A stretch of 47,377 nt of DNA from Anaerobacterium chartisolvens (GCF_003337415.1 NZ_QPJT01000030.1:1-47377); one strand, 5' to 3'. Positions 7,109-17,981 are shown, numbered from the stretch's first letter. The notes: generated by a model from the letters alone, not told the origin. Program-made: numbers and translations.

Positions 7109-7648
7109 ATGCCGGATAAAGCTGAAATAATGGATGAAAATGGTATAATGAGAGCTGTCACAAGAATATCCCATGAGATTATTGAAAAGAATAAGGGTGT
7201 GGAGAATGTCGTAATAATCGGAATACAAAGACGAGGAGTCCCACTTGCCAGAATGATAGCGCGAAAAATAAAGGATGTTGAGGGCAATGCCGTGCCTGTG
7301 GGCATACTGGATATTACTTTATACAGGGACGACTTGAGTACTTTGTCCGAGCATCCTATTATTAACGGTACTGAAATTGACTTTTCAATAACCGGCAAAA
7401 AGGTTATTCTTGTGGATGATGTTATTTTTACCGGGAGAACCATAAGGGCTGCCATTGATGCAATAATGGATATCGGAAGGCCCAGAATGATGCAGCTTGC
7501 AATTCTTATTGACAGGGGCCACAGAGAGCTGCCTATAAGACCTGACTATGTGGGGAAAAATGTACCTACATCAAAGAATGAAATTGTCCATGTCAAGCTT
7601 ATGGATGTAGACGGAATAAACACTGTTACAATCAGTGATATGAAGTAA
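7109..7648 (+). CDS. pyrR: PyrR, bifunctional pyr operon attenuation regulator / uracil phosphoribosyltransferase
   Basis: A 179-residue phosphoribosyltransferase-fold protein. The PRPP loop is [17 protein letters not shown] (about 92-108) and the DITLYRDDL and [18 protein letters not shown] segments are diagnostic of PyrR. It binds UMP/UTP and the leader RNA hairpin, and in many species also makes UMP from uracil and PRPP. Start at 7109: CGGAG (7096-7100) is 8 nt upstream; an in-frame GTG at 7100 overlaps that site. First gene of the operon, directly after its own attenuator. Confidence 0.95.
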   Translation: MPDKAEIMDENGIMRAVTRISHEIIEKNKGVENVVIIGIQRRGVPLARMIARKIKDVEGNAVPVGILDITLYRDDLSTLSEHPIINGTEIDFSITGKKVILVDDVIFTGRTIRAAIDAIMDIGRPRMMQLAILIDRGHRELPIRPDYVGKNVPTSKNEIVHVKLMDVDGINTVTISDMK

Positions 7649-7669
7649 TAAGAGTAGTAAGCATATATC

Positions 7670-7698
7670 TTTGTAATGGAAACGGAAGGGATTACAAA
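7670..7698 (+). promoter_or_regulatory. Hairpin presenting the leader-ORF ribosome site in its loop
   Basis: TTTGTAAT (7670-7677) and ATTACAAA (7691-7698) form a perfect 8-bp stem. The 13-nt loop carries GGAAGGG, the only ribosome site for the ORF at 7699. The loop also contains two GGA triplets. It could modulate translation of the leader ORF; the function is inferred. Confidence 0.5.
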
Positions 7699-7854
7699 AT
7701 GACGAGAGAAAAGATTATTAAGAAGATACTTTTACACATAAAAAAATACTCCTGTTTCTCTATTCTATTTTTATTTCCTTCTAAAACCAATATTGACAAC
7801 TGTCTATTTTTAAAAAGTAAGGAAGCATATTCCTTACTTTTTTTAAAAGTTTAA
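7699..7854 (+). CDS. Candidate pyrB leader peptide (51 aa) overlapping a terminator
   Basis: The ORF starts at ATG 7699, 8 nt after GGAAGGG, and its stop (7852-7854) lies beyond the terminator hairpin at 7813-7844. The stretch 7747-7782 is strongly pyrimidine rich (TCCTGTTTCTCTATTCTATT and onward). This is the arrangement of the E. coli pyrBI leader: when UTP is scarce, polymerase pauses in U-rich sequence, the ribosome catches up, occupies the hairpin region and prevents termination. The peptide is basic at first, then rich in Ser, Phe and Leu, as expected from such a tract. No similar protein is recognised; its product is probably irrelevant. A chance ORF is possible. Confidence 0.5.
   Translation: MTREKIIKKILLHIKKYSCFSILFLFPSKTNIDNCLFLKSKEAYSLLFLKV
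7813..7844 (+). terminator. Intra-operon terminator/attenuator upstream of pyrB
   Basis: AAAAGTAAGGAA (7813-7824) and TTCCTTACTTTT (7830-7841) give a perfect 12-bp stem with a 5-nt loop and a seven-base T run (7838-7844). It lies between pyrR and pyrB, so it must be read through for the rest of the operon to be expressed. No PyrR-binding consensus is found here. Confidence 0.88.
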
Positions 7855-7924
7855 GCAGTCTGGCAGCTTGATAGCTGTCTTAAGTAAATTTTTTAACAAA
7901 CTAAGTAAAAAGGTGGGGTGTACG

Positions 7925-8863
7925 GTGATATTAAAATCAAAGGATGTACTGGGGCTTAAGGATATGACGGCGGAAGAGATAGGCTACATTCTGGAAACTG
8001 CTAAGACAATGAAATATATTCTTGCTTCAAAGAACAAAAAGACGCCGCATTTGCAGGGTAAGTCAATAATCACCTTATTTTATGAAAACAGTACCAGGAC
8101 AAGACTGTCGTTTGAGCTGGCCTCTAAATACATGAGCGCCAGCGCGGCAAACATATCCGCATCCGGGAGCAGTGTGGCAAAGGGCGAATCTCTCATAGAT
8201 ACCGGAAAAACAATAGACATGATGGGAGCCGACGTAATTGTTATAAGACATTCCATGTCCGGTGCTCCGCATCTTCTCGCACAGAATGTGAATGCTTCTG
8301 TAATTAACGCGGGAGACGGTATGAACGAGCACCCCACTCAGGCACTTCTTGATATGTTTACCATACTTGAGAAAAAGGGCACGCTGAAAAACTTGAAAAT
8401 AGCCATAATAGGGGATATATACCACAGCAGGGTTGCAAGAAGCAATATATGGGGATTGGTTAAAATGGGAGCGGAGGTCAGCGTTGCAGGCCCCGCGACA
8501 CTGATGCCCCCCGGAATAGAGAACCTCGGAATAAGGGTATACAGCACAATACAGGAGGCGCTTATAGACGCCGATGTTGTAATGGGGCTCCGAATACAGC
8601 TTGAGAGGCAAAAGAAGGCCCTGTTCCCTACGGTAAGGGAATATGCTAGGTTCTTCGGTCTGGACGACAAGCGTCTTAAGTTTGCCAAGGAGGATGCTCT
8701 GGTAATGCACCCCGGCCCCGTCAACAGGGGTGTGGAATTGTCCTCTAAGGTAGTGGACTGTGATCAGTCCGTTATTAATGAGCAGGTAACCAATGGGGTG
8801 GCGGTCAGAATGGCACTTTTATATCTTTTAACAAGGAGGGGCAGCGGTGAGAATCTTAATTAA
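7925..8863 (+). CDS. pyrB: Aspartate carbamoyltransferase catalytic chain
   Basis: A 312-residue enzyme that joins carbamoyl phosphate and L-aspartate to N-carbamoyl-aspartate. The carbamoyl-phosphate motif [13 protein letters not shown] is about 20-25 residues into the usual position, and HPGPVNRG near the C-terminus is the ATCase signature. Start GTG at 7925: AAGGTGGGG lies just upstream and the protein then begins [13 protein letters not shown], as in relatives; an upstream TTG at 7868 has no ribosome site. No pyrI regulatory chain is present, as is usual for Bacillus-type ATCases. It overlaps pyrC by 17 nt. Confidence 0.95.
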   Translation: MILKSKDVLGLKDMTAEEIGYILETAKTMKYILASKNKKTPHLQGKSIITLFYENSTRTRLSFELASKYMSASAANISASGSSVAKGESLIDTGKTIDMMGADVIVIRHSMSGAPHLLAQNVNASVINAGDGMNEHPTQALLDMFTILEKKGTLKNLKIAIIGDIYHSRVARSNIWGLVKMGAEVSVAGPATLMPPGIENLGIRVYSTIQEALIDADVVMGLRIQLERQKKALFPTVREYARFFGLDDKRLKFAKEDALVMHPGPVNRGVELSSKVVDCDQSVINEQVTNGVAVRMALLYLLTRRGSGENLN

Positions 8864-10136
8864 AAATGGACATGTTATAGGCAGCAGTCAAAAGAAAAGC
8901 GGAATACTGGATGTGGTTATAGAAAACGGCAGAATTACCGAAATAGGAAAGGATCTGCAGGAGCAGCCCAATTGTGACTTGATTGACGCCACGGGAAAGT
9001 ATATCCTTCCGGGGCTTGTGGATGCACACTGCCATTTGAGGGATCCCGGCTTTGAGTATAAGGAGGACATTGAGAGCGGAACGAGGAGCGCTGCTATGGG
9101 AGGCTTCACCTCTGTTGCGTGTATGCCCAACACAAATCCTGTAATAGATAATCAGGCTATGGTTAAATATGTAATAAACAAGGGCAAGCACGAGGCTCTG
9201 GTAAATGTATACCCCATAGGGGCAATATCCAAAGGGCAAAAGGGCGAGGAGCTGTCTGAAATAGGCGAGCTTAAATTTGCGGGGGCTGTTGCGGTGTCGG
9301 ATGACGGTAAGCCTGTAAGGAGTGCAGCCTTAATGAAGAAGGTGCTTCAGTACGCATCCATGTTTGACATGACGGTCATTTCACATTGCGAGGATCTTGA
9401 GCTTGCCGATGAGGGTGTTATGAATGAGGGCTACCAGTCTACTGTGATGGGGCTTAAGGGAATTCCTTCTGCGGCGGAGGAGGTAATGGTGTCGAGGGAC
9501 TTAATCCTGGCCGAATACACAAAGACACCCATACACTTAGCGCATATCAGCACCGAGCTGTCGGTTGACCTCATAAGAAATGCAAAGAAACGCGGTGTAA
9601 AGGTTACCGCCGAGACCTGTCCTCACTATTTTTCCATAACAGAGGAGGCATGCAGCGGCTTTAATACCTATGCAAAGGTCAATCCCCCTCTAAGGACGCA
9701 AAAGGATGTTGATGCGGTGATTGACGGGCTTCGGGACGGAACCATAGATATAATAGCCACCGATCACGCCCCCCATCACTATGACGAAAAAAATGTTGAG
9801 TTTAATGCCGCGTTAAACGGAATGGTAGGGTTTGAAACGGCTCTTCCTCTTGCAATAACAAATCTTGTGAGGCCTGGTCATATTACTATGGAGAAGCTCG
9901 TGGAAAAAATGTGCGTCAACCCTTCCAAGATACTGGGTCTCAATAAGGGAGTTCTTGACATAGGAAGGCCCGCTGATATTGTGATTGTTGATGTGGAAGA
10001 GGAATACACCGTTGACATACAGAAATTCCAATCAAAGGCAAAGAACTCTCCGTTTGACGGATACCGCCTCTACGGAACAGTCAATTGTACTATTGTTAAC
10101 GGAAAAATTGTTGTCAGAGAAAAGGTGCTGCTATAG
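8847..10136 (+). CDS. pyrC: Dihydroorotase
   Basis: A 429-residue class I dihydroorotase that cyclises N-carbamoyl-aspartate to dihydroorotate. Zinc-site motifs: [10 protein letters not shown] (about 58-67), histidines in SHCEDLELA and LAHISTELS, and [10 protein letters not shown] with the catalytic Asp. The start is GTG at 8847 behind AAGGAGGGG, inside the end of pyrB, so translation is probably coupled. The length is normal for the family. Confidence 0.95.
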   Translation: MRILIKNGHVIGSSQKKSGILDVVIENGRITEIGKDLQEQPNCDLIDATGKYILPGLVDAHCHLRDPGFEYKEDIESGTRSAAMGGFTSVACMPNTNPVIDNQAMVKYVINKGKHEALVNVYPIGAISKGQKGEELSEIGELKFAGAVAVSDDGKPVRSAALMKKVLQYASMFDMTVISHCEDLELADEGVMNEGYQSTVMGLKGIPSAAEEVMVSRDLILAEYTKTPIHLAHISTELSVDLIRNAKKRGVKVTAETCPHYFSITEEACSGFNTYAKVNPPLRTQKDVDAVIDGLRDGTIDIIATDHAPHHYDEKNVEFNAALNGMVGFETALPLAITNLVRPGHITMEKLVEKMCVNPSKILGLNKGVLDIGRPADIVIVDVEEEYTVDIQKFQSKAKNSPFDGYRLYGTVNCTIVNGKIVVREKVLL

Positions 10137-10185
10137 CTGTTAAATTGCTTTAGTCCGCAGATAAACCTAAAAGGGAGTGCTTTAA

Positions 10186-11118
10186 ATGTTTATAGATGAG
10201 CTTATTGACAAAATAAAGGAGAAAAACAACCCTACCGTTGTGGGCTTAGATCCAAGAATAGAATATGTGCCTTCGGTCATAAGGGCTTGTGCTTTTCATG
10301 AGCATGGAGAAAATATTAAGGGGGCAGCGGAGGCAATATGGATTTTTAACAGAAGAATAATAGATTCGGTGCATGACGTTGTACCTGCCGTGAAGCCCCA
10401 GCTTGCGTATTATGAAATGTATGGCGTTGAAGGCCTGCGGGTGTTTGACAGGACGGTGAAGTACGCAAAGGAAAAAGGACTTTTGGTAATTGCCGACGGG
10501 AAAAGAAACGACATAGGAAGCACGGCAGAGGCGTATTCCACAGCCTTTTTGGGCAAAACGCAGGTTGACGGAGGGGTTTTTGAGGAGGCCTTCGGAGCAG
10601 ATGCACTGACTGTGAACCCATACTTGGGATGCGACGGTATCAGTCCCTTTATAGAGGACTGTAAAAAATATGAAAAGGGTATTTTCATACTTGTAAAAAC
10701 ATCCAATAAGTCCTCGGGGCAGCTTCAGGACATTGTGGCTCAGGATGGGAGAAGCATATATGAAATCGTAGCCGGGCATGTAGCCGAGTGGGGGCAAGGC
10801 GTGATGGGAAAATATGGCTACAGCAGCGTAGGGGCGGTAGTGGGCGCCACTTACCCCGAGCAGGCAAAGATTTTAAGAGGAATTATGAAAAATTCATACA
10901 TCCTTGTTCCGGGATACGGGGCTCAGGGAGGAACAGCCGGAGATATTGCAAATTCGTTTAACAAGGACGGGCTTGGGGCAATAGTAAACGCGTCCAGAAG
11001 CATAATGTGCGCTTATAAATCCGATATATGGAAGGACAGGTACGGGGAGGATCGCTTTGACGAGGCGTGCAGAGCGGAGGCAATAAGGATGAGAGAAGAT
11101 ATAAACAGCGCAATTTAG
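10186..11118 (+). CDS. pyrF: Orotidine 5'-phosphate decarboxylase, type 2
   Basis: A 310-residue OMP decarboxylase catalysing the last step to UMP. The catalytic motif is ADGKRNDIGSTAEAY (about 104-118, K and D of the charged tetrad). The N-terminal VGLDPRIEYVP and the length near 300 identify the longer type 2 subfamily rather than the 230-residue Bacillus type. AAAGGGAG precedes the ATG. It is in the operon middle, 49 nt after pyrC. Confidence 0.94.
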   Translation: MFIDELIDKIKEKNNPTVVGLDPRIEYVPSVIRACAFHEHGENIKGAAEAIWIFNRRIIDSVHDVVPAVKPQLAYYEMYGVEGLRVFDRTVKYAKEKGLLVIADGKRNDIGSTAEAYSTAFLGKTQVDGGVFEEAFGADALTVNPYLGCDGISPFIEDCKKYEKGIFILVKTSNKSSGQLQDIVAQDGRSIYEIVAGHVAEWGQGVMGKYGYSSVGAVVGATYPEQAKILRGIMKNSYILVPGYGAQGGTAGDIANSFNKDGLGAIVNASRSIMCAYKSDIWKDRYGEDRFDEACRAEAIRMREDINSAI

Positions 11119-11181
11119 GTGTTTATCTGATAATCTTGCTTATCTTACATAAGAAGGATTATCTTAAAGGGAGGAATTTGG

Positions 11182-12258
11182 ATGAAAGCGGTTTTAGCTT
11201 TAGAGGACGGTACAATTTTTTACGGAAACAGCTTTGGGATAACAGGGGAAATAATAGGGGAAATAGTTTTTAATACGGGGATGACAGGATATCAGGAGGT
11301 TTTGACGGATCCGTCGTACTGCGGACAAATTGTAACAATGACTTATCCTCTTATAGGGAATTACGGTGTTAATTTAGAGGATATAGAGTCCAGCAAGCCT
11401 CAGGTAAGGGGTTTTATTGTAAGGGAGCTGTGCAGAACACCAAGCAACTGGAGATCGATAGAGTCATTAAATGAATATCTTAAAAGAAATAACATAATAG
11501 GGATAGAAGGAATAGATACCAGAGCCCTCACGAGGATACTGAGGGATAAGGGTACAATGAAGGGCATAATATCAACTTATGAGAACTTTGATCTGGAAAG
11601 CAGATTGGAAGAAATAAAGCAGTATACTATAAAAGACCCCGTGCATCAGGTGACGGCAAGGGAAGTAATTCACTACGAAGGAAAAGGCCTTAAGGTGGCT
11701 CTTTTGGACTATGGCATAAAACAGAATATAATCCGTTCACTGCTTAAAAGAGGCTGTGAGGTATACGTTTTCCCGGCATGGTCCTCCGCCGAGGACATAC
11801 TCTCCGTCAATCCCGACGGTATAATGCTTTCAAACGGGCCGGGAGATCCTAAAGACTGTATTTCCGAGATAGAAACAATAAAAGCCTTGATGGGAAAGAA
11901 GCCCATTTTCGGTATTTGCCTGGGGCACCAGCTTACCGCCCTCGCAAACAACGCCGACACCGAGAAGCTTAAATACGGACATAGAGGCTGTAACCATCCT
12001 GTGAAGGATTTGGAAAAGGATTTGACATATATTACATCGCAGAATCATGGGTACACTATAATTGAGGATTCAATGGACAACAGCAGGATGGAGGTAAGCC
12101 ACAGGAATATGAATGACGGCACTATTGAAGGGGTAAGGTACAAGGACGTTCCTTTATTTACGGTGCAGTTCCACCCCGAGGCATCGCCGGGGCCTACCGA
12201 CACGGCTTATTTGTTCGACGGATTTATTGATATGATGAAAAAGCACAAGCAGAGCTAA
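11182..12258 (+). CDS. carA: Carbamoyl-phosphate synthase small (glutaminase) chain
   Basis: A 358-residue class I amidotransferase that releases ammonia from glutamine for CarB. The N-terminal domain has FNTGMTGYQEVLTDPSY; the GATase domain shows LSNGPGDPKD, the nucleophile Cys in GICLGHQL, and the His-Glu pair in VQFHPEASPGP. GGGAGG precedes ATG 11182. The gene is inside the pyr operon, so this copy is probably the pyrimidine-dedicated enzyme. Confidence 0.96.
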   Translation: MKAVLALEDGTIFYGNSFGITGEIIGEIVFNTGMTGYQEVLTDPSYCGQIVTMTYPLIGNYGVNLEDIESSKPQVRGFIVRELCRTPSNWRSIESLNEYLKRNNIIGIEGIDTRALTRILRDKGTMKGIISTYENFDLESRLEEIKQYTIKDPVHQVTAREVIHYEGKGLKVALLDYGIKQNIIRSLLKRGCEVYVFPAWSSAEDILSVNPDGIMLSNGPGDPKDCISEIETIKALMGKKPIFGICLGHQLTALANNADTEKLKYGHRGCNHPVKDLEKDLTYITSQNHGYTIIEDSMDNSRMEVSHRNMNDGTIEGVRYKDVPLFTVQFHPEASPGPTDTAYLFDGFIDMMKKHKQS

Positions 12259-12294
12259 CAATATGTAATTGATATAAATGGGGGATGGATTAAA

Positions 12295-15200
12295 ATGCCA
12301 AAGCGCAAGGATGTAAAAAAGGTACTGGTTATAGGCTCAGGGCCTATTATAATAGGTCAGGCTGCCGAATTTGACTATGCGGGAACACAAGCCTGTCAGG
12401 CTTTAAAGGAAGAAAATATCGAGGTGGTACTGGTAAACAGCAACCCTGCAACCATTATGACCGATACTAATATAGCGGATAAGGTATATATAGAGCCTCT
12501 TAAGGCCGAGGTGGTAAAGAAGATAATCGCCCAAGAGAAGCCCGACAGCATTCTGCCGACGCTTGGGGGGCAGACGGGGCTTAATCTGGCAATGGAGCTT
12601 TCCGAATCGGGATTTTTAAAGGAGCAGGGTGTCAAGCTGCTTGGAACCGCTACCGAGGCAATAAAAATGGCGGAGGACAGGCAGGACTTTAAGGACACTA
12701 TGGAGCGAATAGGTGAGCCTTGCATTGCAAGCAAGGTTGTCAACACGATAGAAGATGCTCTGGACTTTGCGGATGAAATAGGCTACCCCGTAATAGTGCG
12801 CCCCGCGTATACGCTTGGCGGCTCGGGAGGGGGAATAGTTTATACCAAGGACGAGCTTCACGAAATAGGCACAAACGGCTTGCGTCTCAGCAGGGTTACG
12901 CAGGTATTGATTGAGAAGTGTATATCAGGGTGGAAGGAAATAGAATATGAGGTCATGAGGGACAGCAAGGGAAACGTAATCACGGTGTGCAATATGGAAA
13001 ATGTTGACCCTGTGGGTGTGCATACGGGGGACAGCATTGTTGTGGCTCCCTCCCAGACGCTTGCCGACAAAGAATACCAAATGCTGCGCTCTGCTTCTCT
13101 TAAAATAATATCGGCGCTTGGAATAGAGGGGGGCTGCAATGTGCAGTTTGCACTGCATCCCACAAGCTTTGAGTATGCCGTTATAGAGGTAAACCCAAGG
13201 GTAAGCCGTTCATCCGCTCTGGCATCGAAGGCTACCGGCTATCCAATAGCCAAGGTTGCCACAAAAATAGCGATAGGCTATGGCTTGGATGAAATAAGGA
13301 ACGCCGTCACAGGCAAAACATACGCCTGCTTTGAGCCCACTCTGGACTATGTTGTGGTTAAGATACCCAAGTGGCCCTTCGATAAGTTTGTAAAGGCTAA
13401 AAGGACTCTGGGGACGCAGATGAAGGCCACGGGTGAGGTAATGGCAATAAGCAGCTCCTTTGAAGCGGCTCTTATGAAGGCAATACGCTCTCTTGAGCTG
13501 GGGCTGTTCACGCTCCAGCAGGATTTATACAGCAAGCTGGACGGGGATGAGATATTCCGAAGGCTTAACGACGTTAATGACGAAAGGATTTTTGTAATAG
13601 CGGAAGCCATAAGAAGGAGCGTATCAATTGAAGAAATACATGAAATAACCAAGATAGATGACTTTTTCCTTTGCAAGCTAAAGGAGCTTGTGCTTATGGA
13701 GGAAAAGCTGAAGGCCCTCACACTGGAAAATGTGACGCCTGAAATTTTAAGAAAGGCAAAGAAGCTTGGGTTTACCGATGCCGTTATTGCCGGCTTTATA
13801 GGGTGCGACAAAAGAGATATCCGCATGAGAAGGAAGGACTTTGGCATAAATGCCGTATATAAGATGGTAGATACCTGTGCGGCGGAGTTTGAGGCTGTTA
13901 CACCCTACTATTATTCAACCTATGACAGCTTCTGTGAGGTTAAGGAGTCGGATCGCAAAAAGGTGCTGGTTATAGGCTCGGGGCCTATAAGAATAGGGCA
14001 GGGGATAGAATTCGACTACTGCTCGGTGCATTCGGTCTGGGCTCTTAAGGAGGCTGGCTACGAGACAATAATTGCAAACAATAATCCCGAAACGGTGAGC
14101 ACTGATTTCGATACCTCCGACAGGCTGTATTTTGAGCCTTTAACCGCTGAGGATGTTGAAAACATAGTGGAAACCGAAAAGCCTGCGGGAGCAATTGTAC
14201 AGTTCGGAGGCCAGACTGCTATTAAGCTCACCAAGGCGTTAAGCGAGATGGGAGTAAAAATATTCGGAACCGAGCCTAAGTATGTGGACGCGGCGGAGGA
14301 CAGGGAGAAATTTGACGAAATACTTCAGCAGCTTGACATACCGAGGCCCAGAGGAAGGACGGTGTTTACCCTTCCGGAGGCGCTGGACGCTGCCGGCGAG
14401 CTGGGGTATCCCGTGCTTGTAAGACCCTCCTATGTTCTTGGAGGTCAGGGAATGGAAATTGCATACAATGATAATGACGTTGCTGAGTTTATGGAAATAA
14501 TAAACCGTGTCAAGCAGGAGCATCCCATACTGATTGACAAGTATATGGTGGGAAAGGAAATAGAGGTAGACGCCATATGCGACGGTGAAAACATACTTAT
14601 ACCGGGAATTATGGAGCATCTTGAAAGAGCGGGCGTACACTCGGGAGACAGTATTTCGGTATACCCCACTCAGACTATAGAGGATAAAATAAAGAGGGTT
14701 ATAGTTGACTATACAGAAAGGCTTGCAAAGGCACTTCATGTGGTAGGTCTGGTCAACATACAGTACGTGCTGTCCAACGACGAGGTTTATGTTATAGAGG
14801 TAAATCCGCGCTCAAGCCGTACCGTCCCGTATATAAGCAAGGTTACGGGAATACCCATGGTGAATATTGCCACCAAGCTTATGATGGGTAAAAAGCTGAG
14901 TGACTTTAAATACGGCACAGGCTTATACAAAGAGGCCGATTACGTGGCTGTGAAGGTTCCTGTGTTTTCCTTTGAAAAGCTGCATGATGTTGACACCAGC
15001 TTAGGGCCTGAAATGAAGTCTACGGGAGAGGTGCTCGGCATAGCAAAAACTGTGGCGGAGGCTCTGTACAAGGGAATAACAGGTTCGGGAATAAAGCTGC
15101 CCCAAAAAGGCGGGGGAATTCTAATGACCGTCAGAGACACCGATAAGCCGGAGCTTATTGAAATAGCGGAAAAGTTTGAAAAGCTGGGCTTTGAGCTGTG

Positions 15201-15510
15201 GGCAACCGGCAAAACGGCAAAAATGCTCAACACTCAGGGAATAGCGACAAATGCTGTAAAGAAGATTGATGACGGCTCTCCCAACATTATTGACCTCATT
15301 GACTCAGGCAAAATAAGCTTGGTTATAAATACCCCCACTAAGGGCAGAAAGCCCGAGCGGGACGGATTTAAAATAAGGAGAAAGGCGGTGGAGATGTCCA
15401 TTCCCTGCCTTACGTCACTGGATACTGCAAATGCGGTAATTGAATGTCTCAAGCTTGGCAAGGAGCCGGGGGATCTGGACATTGTAAATTTAAGCGTATT
15501 TGATATATAA
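12295..15510 (+). CDS. carB: Carbamoyl-phosphate synthase large chain
   Basis: A 1071-residue two-fold repeated ATP-grasp synthase. The first half begins [20 protein letters not shown] and the second [20 protein letters not shown] (near 555), one carboxyphosphate and one carbamoyl-phosphate active site. Both carry the ATP-grasp ENP motif (VIEVNPR). The last 140 residues form the MGS-like allosteric domain ([16 protein letters not shown]), which binds UMP or ornithine in relatives. Full length. GGGGGATGG lies before the start; 36 nt after carA. Confidence 0.97.
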   Translation: MPKRKDVKKVLVIGSGPIIIGQAAEFDYAGTQACQALKEENIEVVLVNSNPATIMTDTNIADKVYIEPLKAEVVKKIIAQEKPDSILPTLGGQTGLNLAMELSESGFLKEQGVKLLGTATEAIKMAEDRQDFKDTMERIGEPCIASKVVNTIEDALDFADEIGYPVIVRPAYTLGGSGGGIVYTKDELHEIGTNGLRLSRVTQVLIEKCISGWKEIEYEVMRDSKGNVITVCNMENVDPVGVHTGDSIVVAPSQTLADKEYQMLRSASLKIISALGIEGGCNVQFALHPTSFEYAVIEVNPRVSRSSALASKATGYPIAKVATKIAIGYGLDEIRNAVTGKTYACFEPTLDYVVVKIPKWPFDKFVKAKRTLGTQMKATGEVMAISSSFEAALMKAIRSLELGLFTLQQDLYSKLDGDEIFRRLNDVNDERIFVIAEAIRRSVSIEEIHEITKIDDFFLCKLKELVLMEEKLKALTLENVTPEILRKAKKLGFTDAVIAGFIGCDKRDIRMRRKDFGINAVYKMVDTCAAEFEAVTPYYYSTYDSFCEVKESDRKKVLVIGSGPIRIGQGIEFDYCSVHSVWALKEAGYETIIANNNPETVSTDFDTSDRLYFEPLTAEDVENIVETEKPAGAIVQFGGQTAIKLTKALSEMGVKIFGTEPKYVDAAEDREKFDEILQQLDIPRPRGRTVFTLPEALDAAGELGYPVLVRPSYVLGGQGMEIAYNDNDVAEFMEIINRVKQEHPILIDKYMVGKEIEVDAICDGENILIPGIMEHLERAGVHSGDSISVYPTQTIEDKIKRVIVDYTERLAKALHVVGLVNIQYVLSNDEVYVIEVNPRSSRTVPYISKVTGIPMVNIATKLMMGKKLSDFKYGTGLYKEADYVAVKVPVFSFEKLHDVDTSLGPEMKSTGEVLGIAKTVAEALYKGITGSGIKLPQKGGGILMTVRDTDKPELIEIAEKFEKLGFELWATGKTAKMLNTQGIATNAVKKIDDGSPNIIDLIDSGKISLVINTPTKGRKPERDGFKIRRKAVEMSIPCLTSLDTANAVIECLKLGKEPGDLDIVNLSVFDI

Positions 15511-15533
15511 AATAATAAAATTTGGAGGGGACA

Positions 15534-16316
15534 ATGGCTAAGGCTTTAAAGGAGGAAATAGAAAGCATTGACAGGTTGGCTCCCGGCATTTTTAAAATGA
15601 CGTTAAAGAGTAAATATGTGGCGGAGAACGCACTTCCGGGGCAGTTTGTGAACATTAAATGCAGTGAGGGGATAAATGCCCTCTTAAGGCGTCCCGTAAG
15701 CATTTGCGATATAGATCAAAGCAGAGGCACCTTTGACATAGTATTTCAGGTAAAGGGACTGGGGACGGAGTATCTTTCGCGAAGCCGTCCAGGCGACTTG
15801 CTTGACATAATTGCGCCGCTGGGAACATCCTTTGACCTGTCGCCCGAATATAAAAGGATTGCCGTTGTGGGCGGGGGCATAGGCATATTCCCCCTGCTGT
15901 ACCTTTTAAAGAGCGTGAAGCACGCGGAAAAAACGGCATTTTTAGGCTTCAGGAGCAAGGAGCATATAGTTCTTGAGGATGAGTTTAAGAGTGCGGCAGA
16001 CAGGCTTTTGATATCTACCGATGACGGAAGCTTAGGACATAAAGGGGTTATTACCGGCCTTCTGGATGGGGAGCTTTCCGGGCAGCCGGTTGATATAATA
16101 TACACCTGCGGGCCGCTTCCGATGCTGAAGGAGACAATAAGGGAAGCGGATAAATACCGGGTAAAATGTCAGGTTTCCTTAGAGCAGAGAATGGGGTGCG
16201 GAATAGGGGCGTGCCTTGTATGCGCCTGCAAAACAAAGCATGGGGATGAATGGCAATATAGCCATGTTTGCAAGGACGGGCCGGTCTTTTGGAGCAGTGA
16301 CGTTATACTGGATTAA
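15534..16316 (+). CDS. pyrK: Dihydroorotate dehydrogenase B, electron transfer subunit
   Basis: A 260-residue iron-sulfur flavoprotein that passes electrons from dihydroorotate (via PyrD FMN) to NAD+. FAD-binding RRPVSICD, NAD-binding GGGIGIFPLLYLL, and a C-terminal [2Fe-2S] site with cysteines in GCGIGACLVCACK and a fourth in SHVC. Start at ATG 15534, 3 nt after GGAGGGG (15524-15530); the in-frame TTG at 15522 lies before that site. It pairs with pyrD immediately downstream. Confidence 0.95.
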   Translation: MAKALKEEIESIDRLAPGIFKMTLKSKYVAENALPGQFVNIKCSEGINALLRRPVSICDIDQSRGTFDIVFQVKGLGTEYLSRSRPGDLLDIIAPLGTSFDLSPEYKRIAVVGGGIGIFPLLYLLKSVKHAEKTAFLGFRSKEHIVLEDEFKSAADRLLISTDDGSLGHKGVITGLLDGELSGQPVDIIYTCGPLPMLKETIREADKYRVKCQVSLEQRMGCGIGACLVCACKTKHGDEWQYSHVCKDGPVFWSSDVILD

Positions 16317-16352
16317 CAGTCAATTAATAAAACCTTTAAAGAGGAGGAAGCT

Positions 16353-17267
16353 ATGGCAAATCTTAGCGTGGAAATAGCCGGCATAAAGCTTAAAAATCCT
16401 GTTATAGCCGCTTCGGGTACCTTTGGCTTCGGACGGGAATATTTCAGTTTTATGGATTTGAATAAGCTGGGGGGTATTTCGGTAAAGGGCTTGACGTTAA
16501 AGCCGAGGCAGGGGAATAAGCCTCCGAGGATTGCCGAAACGCCTGCGGGGATTTTAAACAGCGTAGGGCTTCAGAACCCCGGAGTTGAGTTCTTTATAAA
16601 GGAGGAGCTTCCCTTTCTAAAGCAGTTTGACATTGCCGTTATAGCCAACATTGCGGGAAGCACCATTGAGGATTACTGCGAAATGGCGGAAATACTGAGC
16701 GGCACCGATGTAGACGCGATAGAAATGAATATATCCTGCCCCAACGTTAAGGAGGGGTGCCTTGTGTTCGGCACAAGCAAGGGAGGCACAAGCATTTTAA
16801 CGAGGAAGGTAAGGGAGTGCTGCAAAAAGCCTCTTATTGTAAAGCTTTCTCCCAATGTAACCGATGTGAGAGACATTGCTCTTGCCGCAGAGGAGGGCGG
16901 AGCGGATGCCGTTTCGCTCATAAACACCCTTTTGGGGATGGCGGTTGACATACACAAGAAGCGTCCCATACTGGCAAATAACATGGGAGGACTGTCCGGC
17001 CCCGCAGTAAAGCCTATCGCCGTGAGAATGACGTACGAGGTTTCACAGGCGGTCGGTATTCCCGTTATAGGCATGGGCGGCATAAGCAGCGGAGAGGACG
17101 CAGTTGAATTCCTCCTTTCGGGGGCATCTGCCGTCATGGTGGGTACGGCGAATTTTGTCAACCCGTCGGTGTGCGAGGATGTGAGCCGGGGAATAGAGGA
17201 GTATCTGGAAAGGTATAATTATAAGAGTGTCGAAGACATAATAGGTAATCTGGAGATGAATATTTAA
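16353..17267 (+). CDS. pyrD: Dihydroorotate dehydrogenase B, catalytic subunit
   Basis: A 304-residue FMN TIM-barrel oxidising dihydroorotate to orotate. Motifs: [22 protein letters not shown], the catalytic cysteine in [10 protein letters not shown] (class 1B signature), [13 protein letters not shown], and the phosphate-binding [15 protein letters not shown] and [10 protein letters not shown]. The adjacent pyrK confirms the NAD-dependent 1B type. GAGGAGG precedes the ATG. Confidence 0.96.
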   Translation: MANLSVEIAGIKLKNPVIAASGTFGFGREYFSFMDLNKLGGISVKGLTLKPRQGNKPPRIAETPAGILNSVGLQNPGVEFFIKEELPFLKQFDIAVIANIAGSTIEDYCEMAEILSGTDVDAIEMNISCPNVKEGCLVFGTSKGGTSILTRKVRECCKKPLIVKLSPNVTDVRDIALAAEEGGADAVSLINTLLGMAVDIHKKRPILANNMGGLSGPAVKPIAVRMTYEVSQAVGIPVIGMGGISSGEDAVEFLLSGASAVMVGTANFVNPSVCEDVSRGIEEYLERYNYKSVEDIIGNLEMNI

Positions 17268-17270
17268 TTT

Positions 17271-17981
17271 TTGTGCGGAGGAGGGGATATTATCAAAACG
17301 AGACTTTTTTTTGTACGCCATGCGGAGGCGGAGGGGAATGCATCAAGGCGCTTTCACGGCTGGACCGACGGAGACATCACGGAAAAAGGCCATCGCCAGT
17401 CCGAGAGGGTGGCGGAGAGGCTGAGGGACGTTCCCATAGATGTTATATATTGCAGCAGCTTAAAGAGGACACTTAGCACATGCCAATACATTGCAAAGGC
17501 GAAGGGGCTTCCCATAATAAAGACCGATAAGCTTAAGGAAATAAACGGAGGGGATTGGGAGGGCGAAAGATGGGAGGAGCTTCCCGGAACATGGCCCAAG
17601 GAATATGACACATGGGAAAACAAGCCTCATATTCATACCATGCCAAATGGGGAAAGCATGGAGGCTTTTCAGGAAAGGCTGCTTTCGGAGGTTGAGTATA
17701 TAGTAAAAAACAACGAAGGAAAAAACATATGCATCGTAACACATGGTACTGCGATAAAGGCAATGCTGTGCTCCTTCAGGAGCTGCAGCCTTGAGGAAAT
17801 GGTTAACATCCCTTGGTTTGACAACACCTCTGTTACGGTAATAGATTATCAAGACGGCAAATTCAGTATAGTCTTGGAGGGTGATATCTCACACCTTGAT
17901 AAGGAGCTCAGTACGCTTGAGAATCAGGAGTGGTGGAAGAAGTATATGGAGAGCTTTAATAAGGATAAGGGTTCTTTATAG
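17271..17981 (+). CDS. Histidine phosphatase (phosphoglycerate mutase-like) in the pyr operon
   Basis: A histidine-phosphatase superfamily protein. The catalytic motif is FVRHAEAEGN near the N-terminus (nucleophile His), SLKRTLSTCQYI carries the conserved Arg, and VTHGTAIKAML has the second catalytic His. Start is uncertain: the listed TTG (17271) precedes the ribosome site GGAGGAGGGG (17276-17285); the first codon properly spaced after it is ATT at 17289, which would give 230 residues. It lies 3 nt after pyrD and 31 nt before the pyrE-like gene. It may remove phosphate from a pyrimidine nucleotide or act on an unrelated substrate; nothing in the sequence decides this. Confidence 0.8.
   Translation: MCGGGDIIKTRLFFVRHAEAEGNASRRFHGWTDGDITEKGHRQSERVAERLRDVPIDVIYCSSLKRTLSTCQYIAKAKGLPIIKTDKLKEINGGDWEGERWEELPGTWPKEYDTWENKPHIHTMPNGESMEAFQERLLSEVEYIVKNNEGKNICIVTHGTAIKAMLCSFRSCSLEEMVNIPWFDNTSVTVIDYQDGKFSIVLEGDISHLDKELSTLENQEWWKKYMESFNKDKGSL

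Noticed and set aside
11067-11273. Small plus-strand ORF across the pyrF-carA junction
   Set aside because: Overlaps both genes in another frame and has no ribosome site.
14239-14739. 166-codon minus-strand ORF inside carB
   Set aside because: Shadow of carB; no start signal and no recognisable features.
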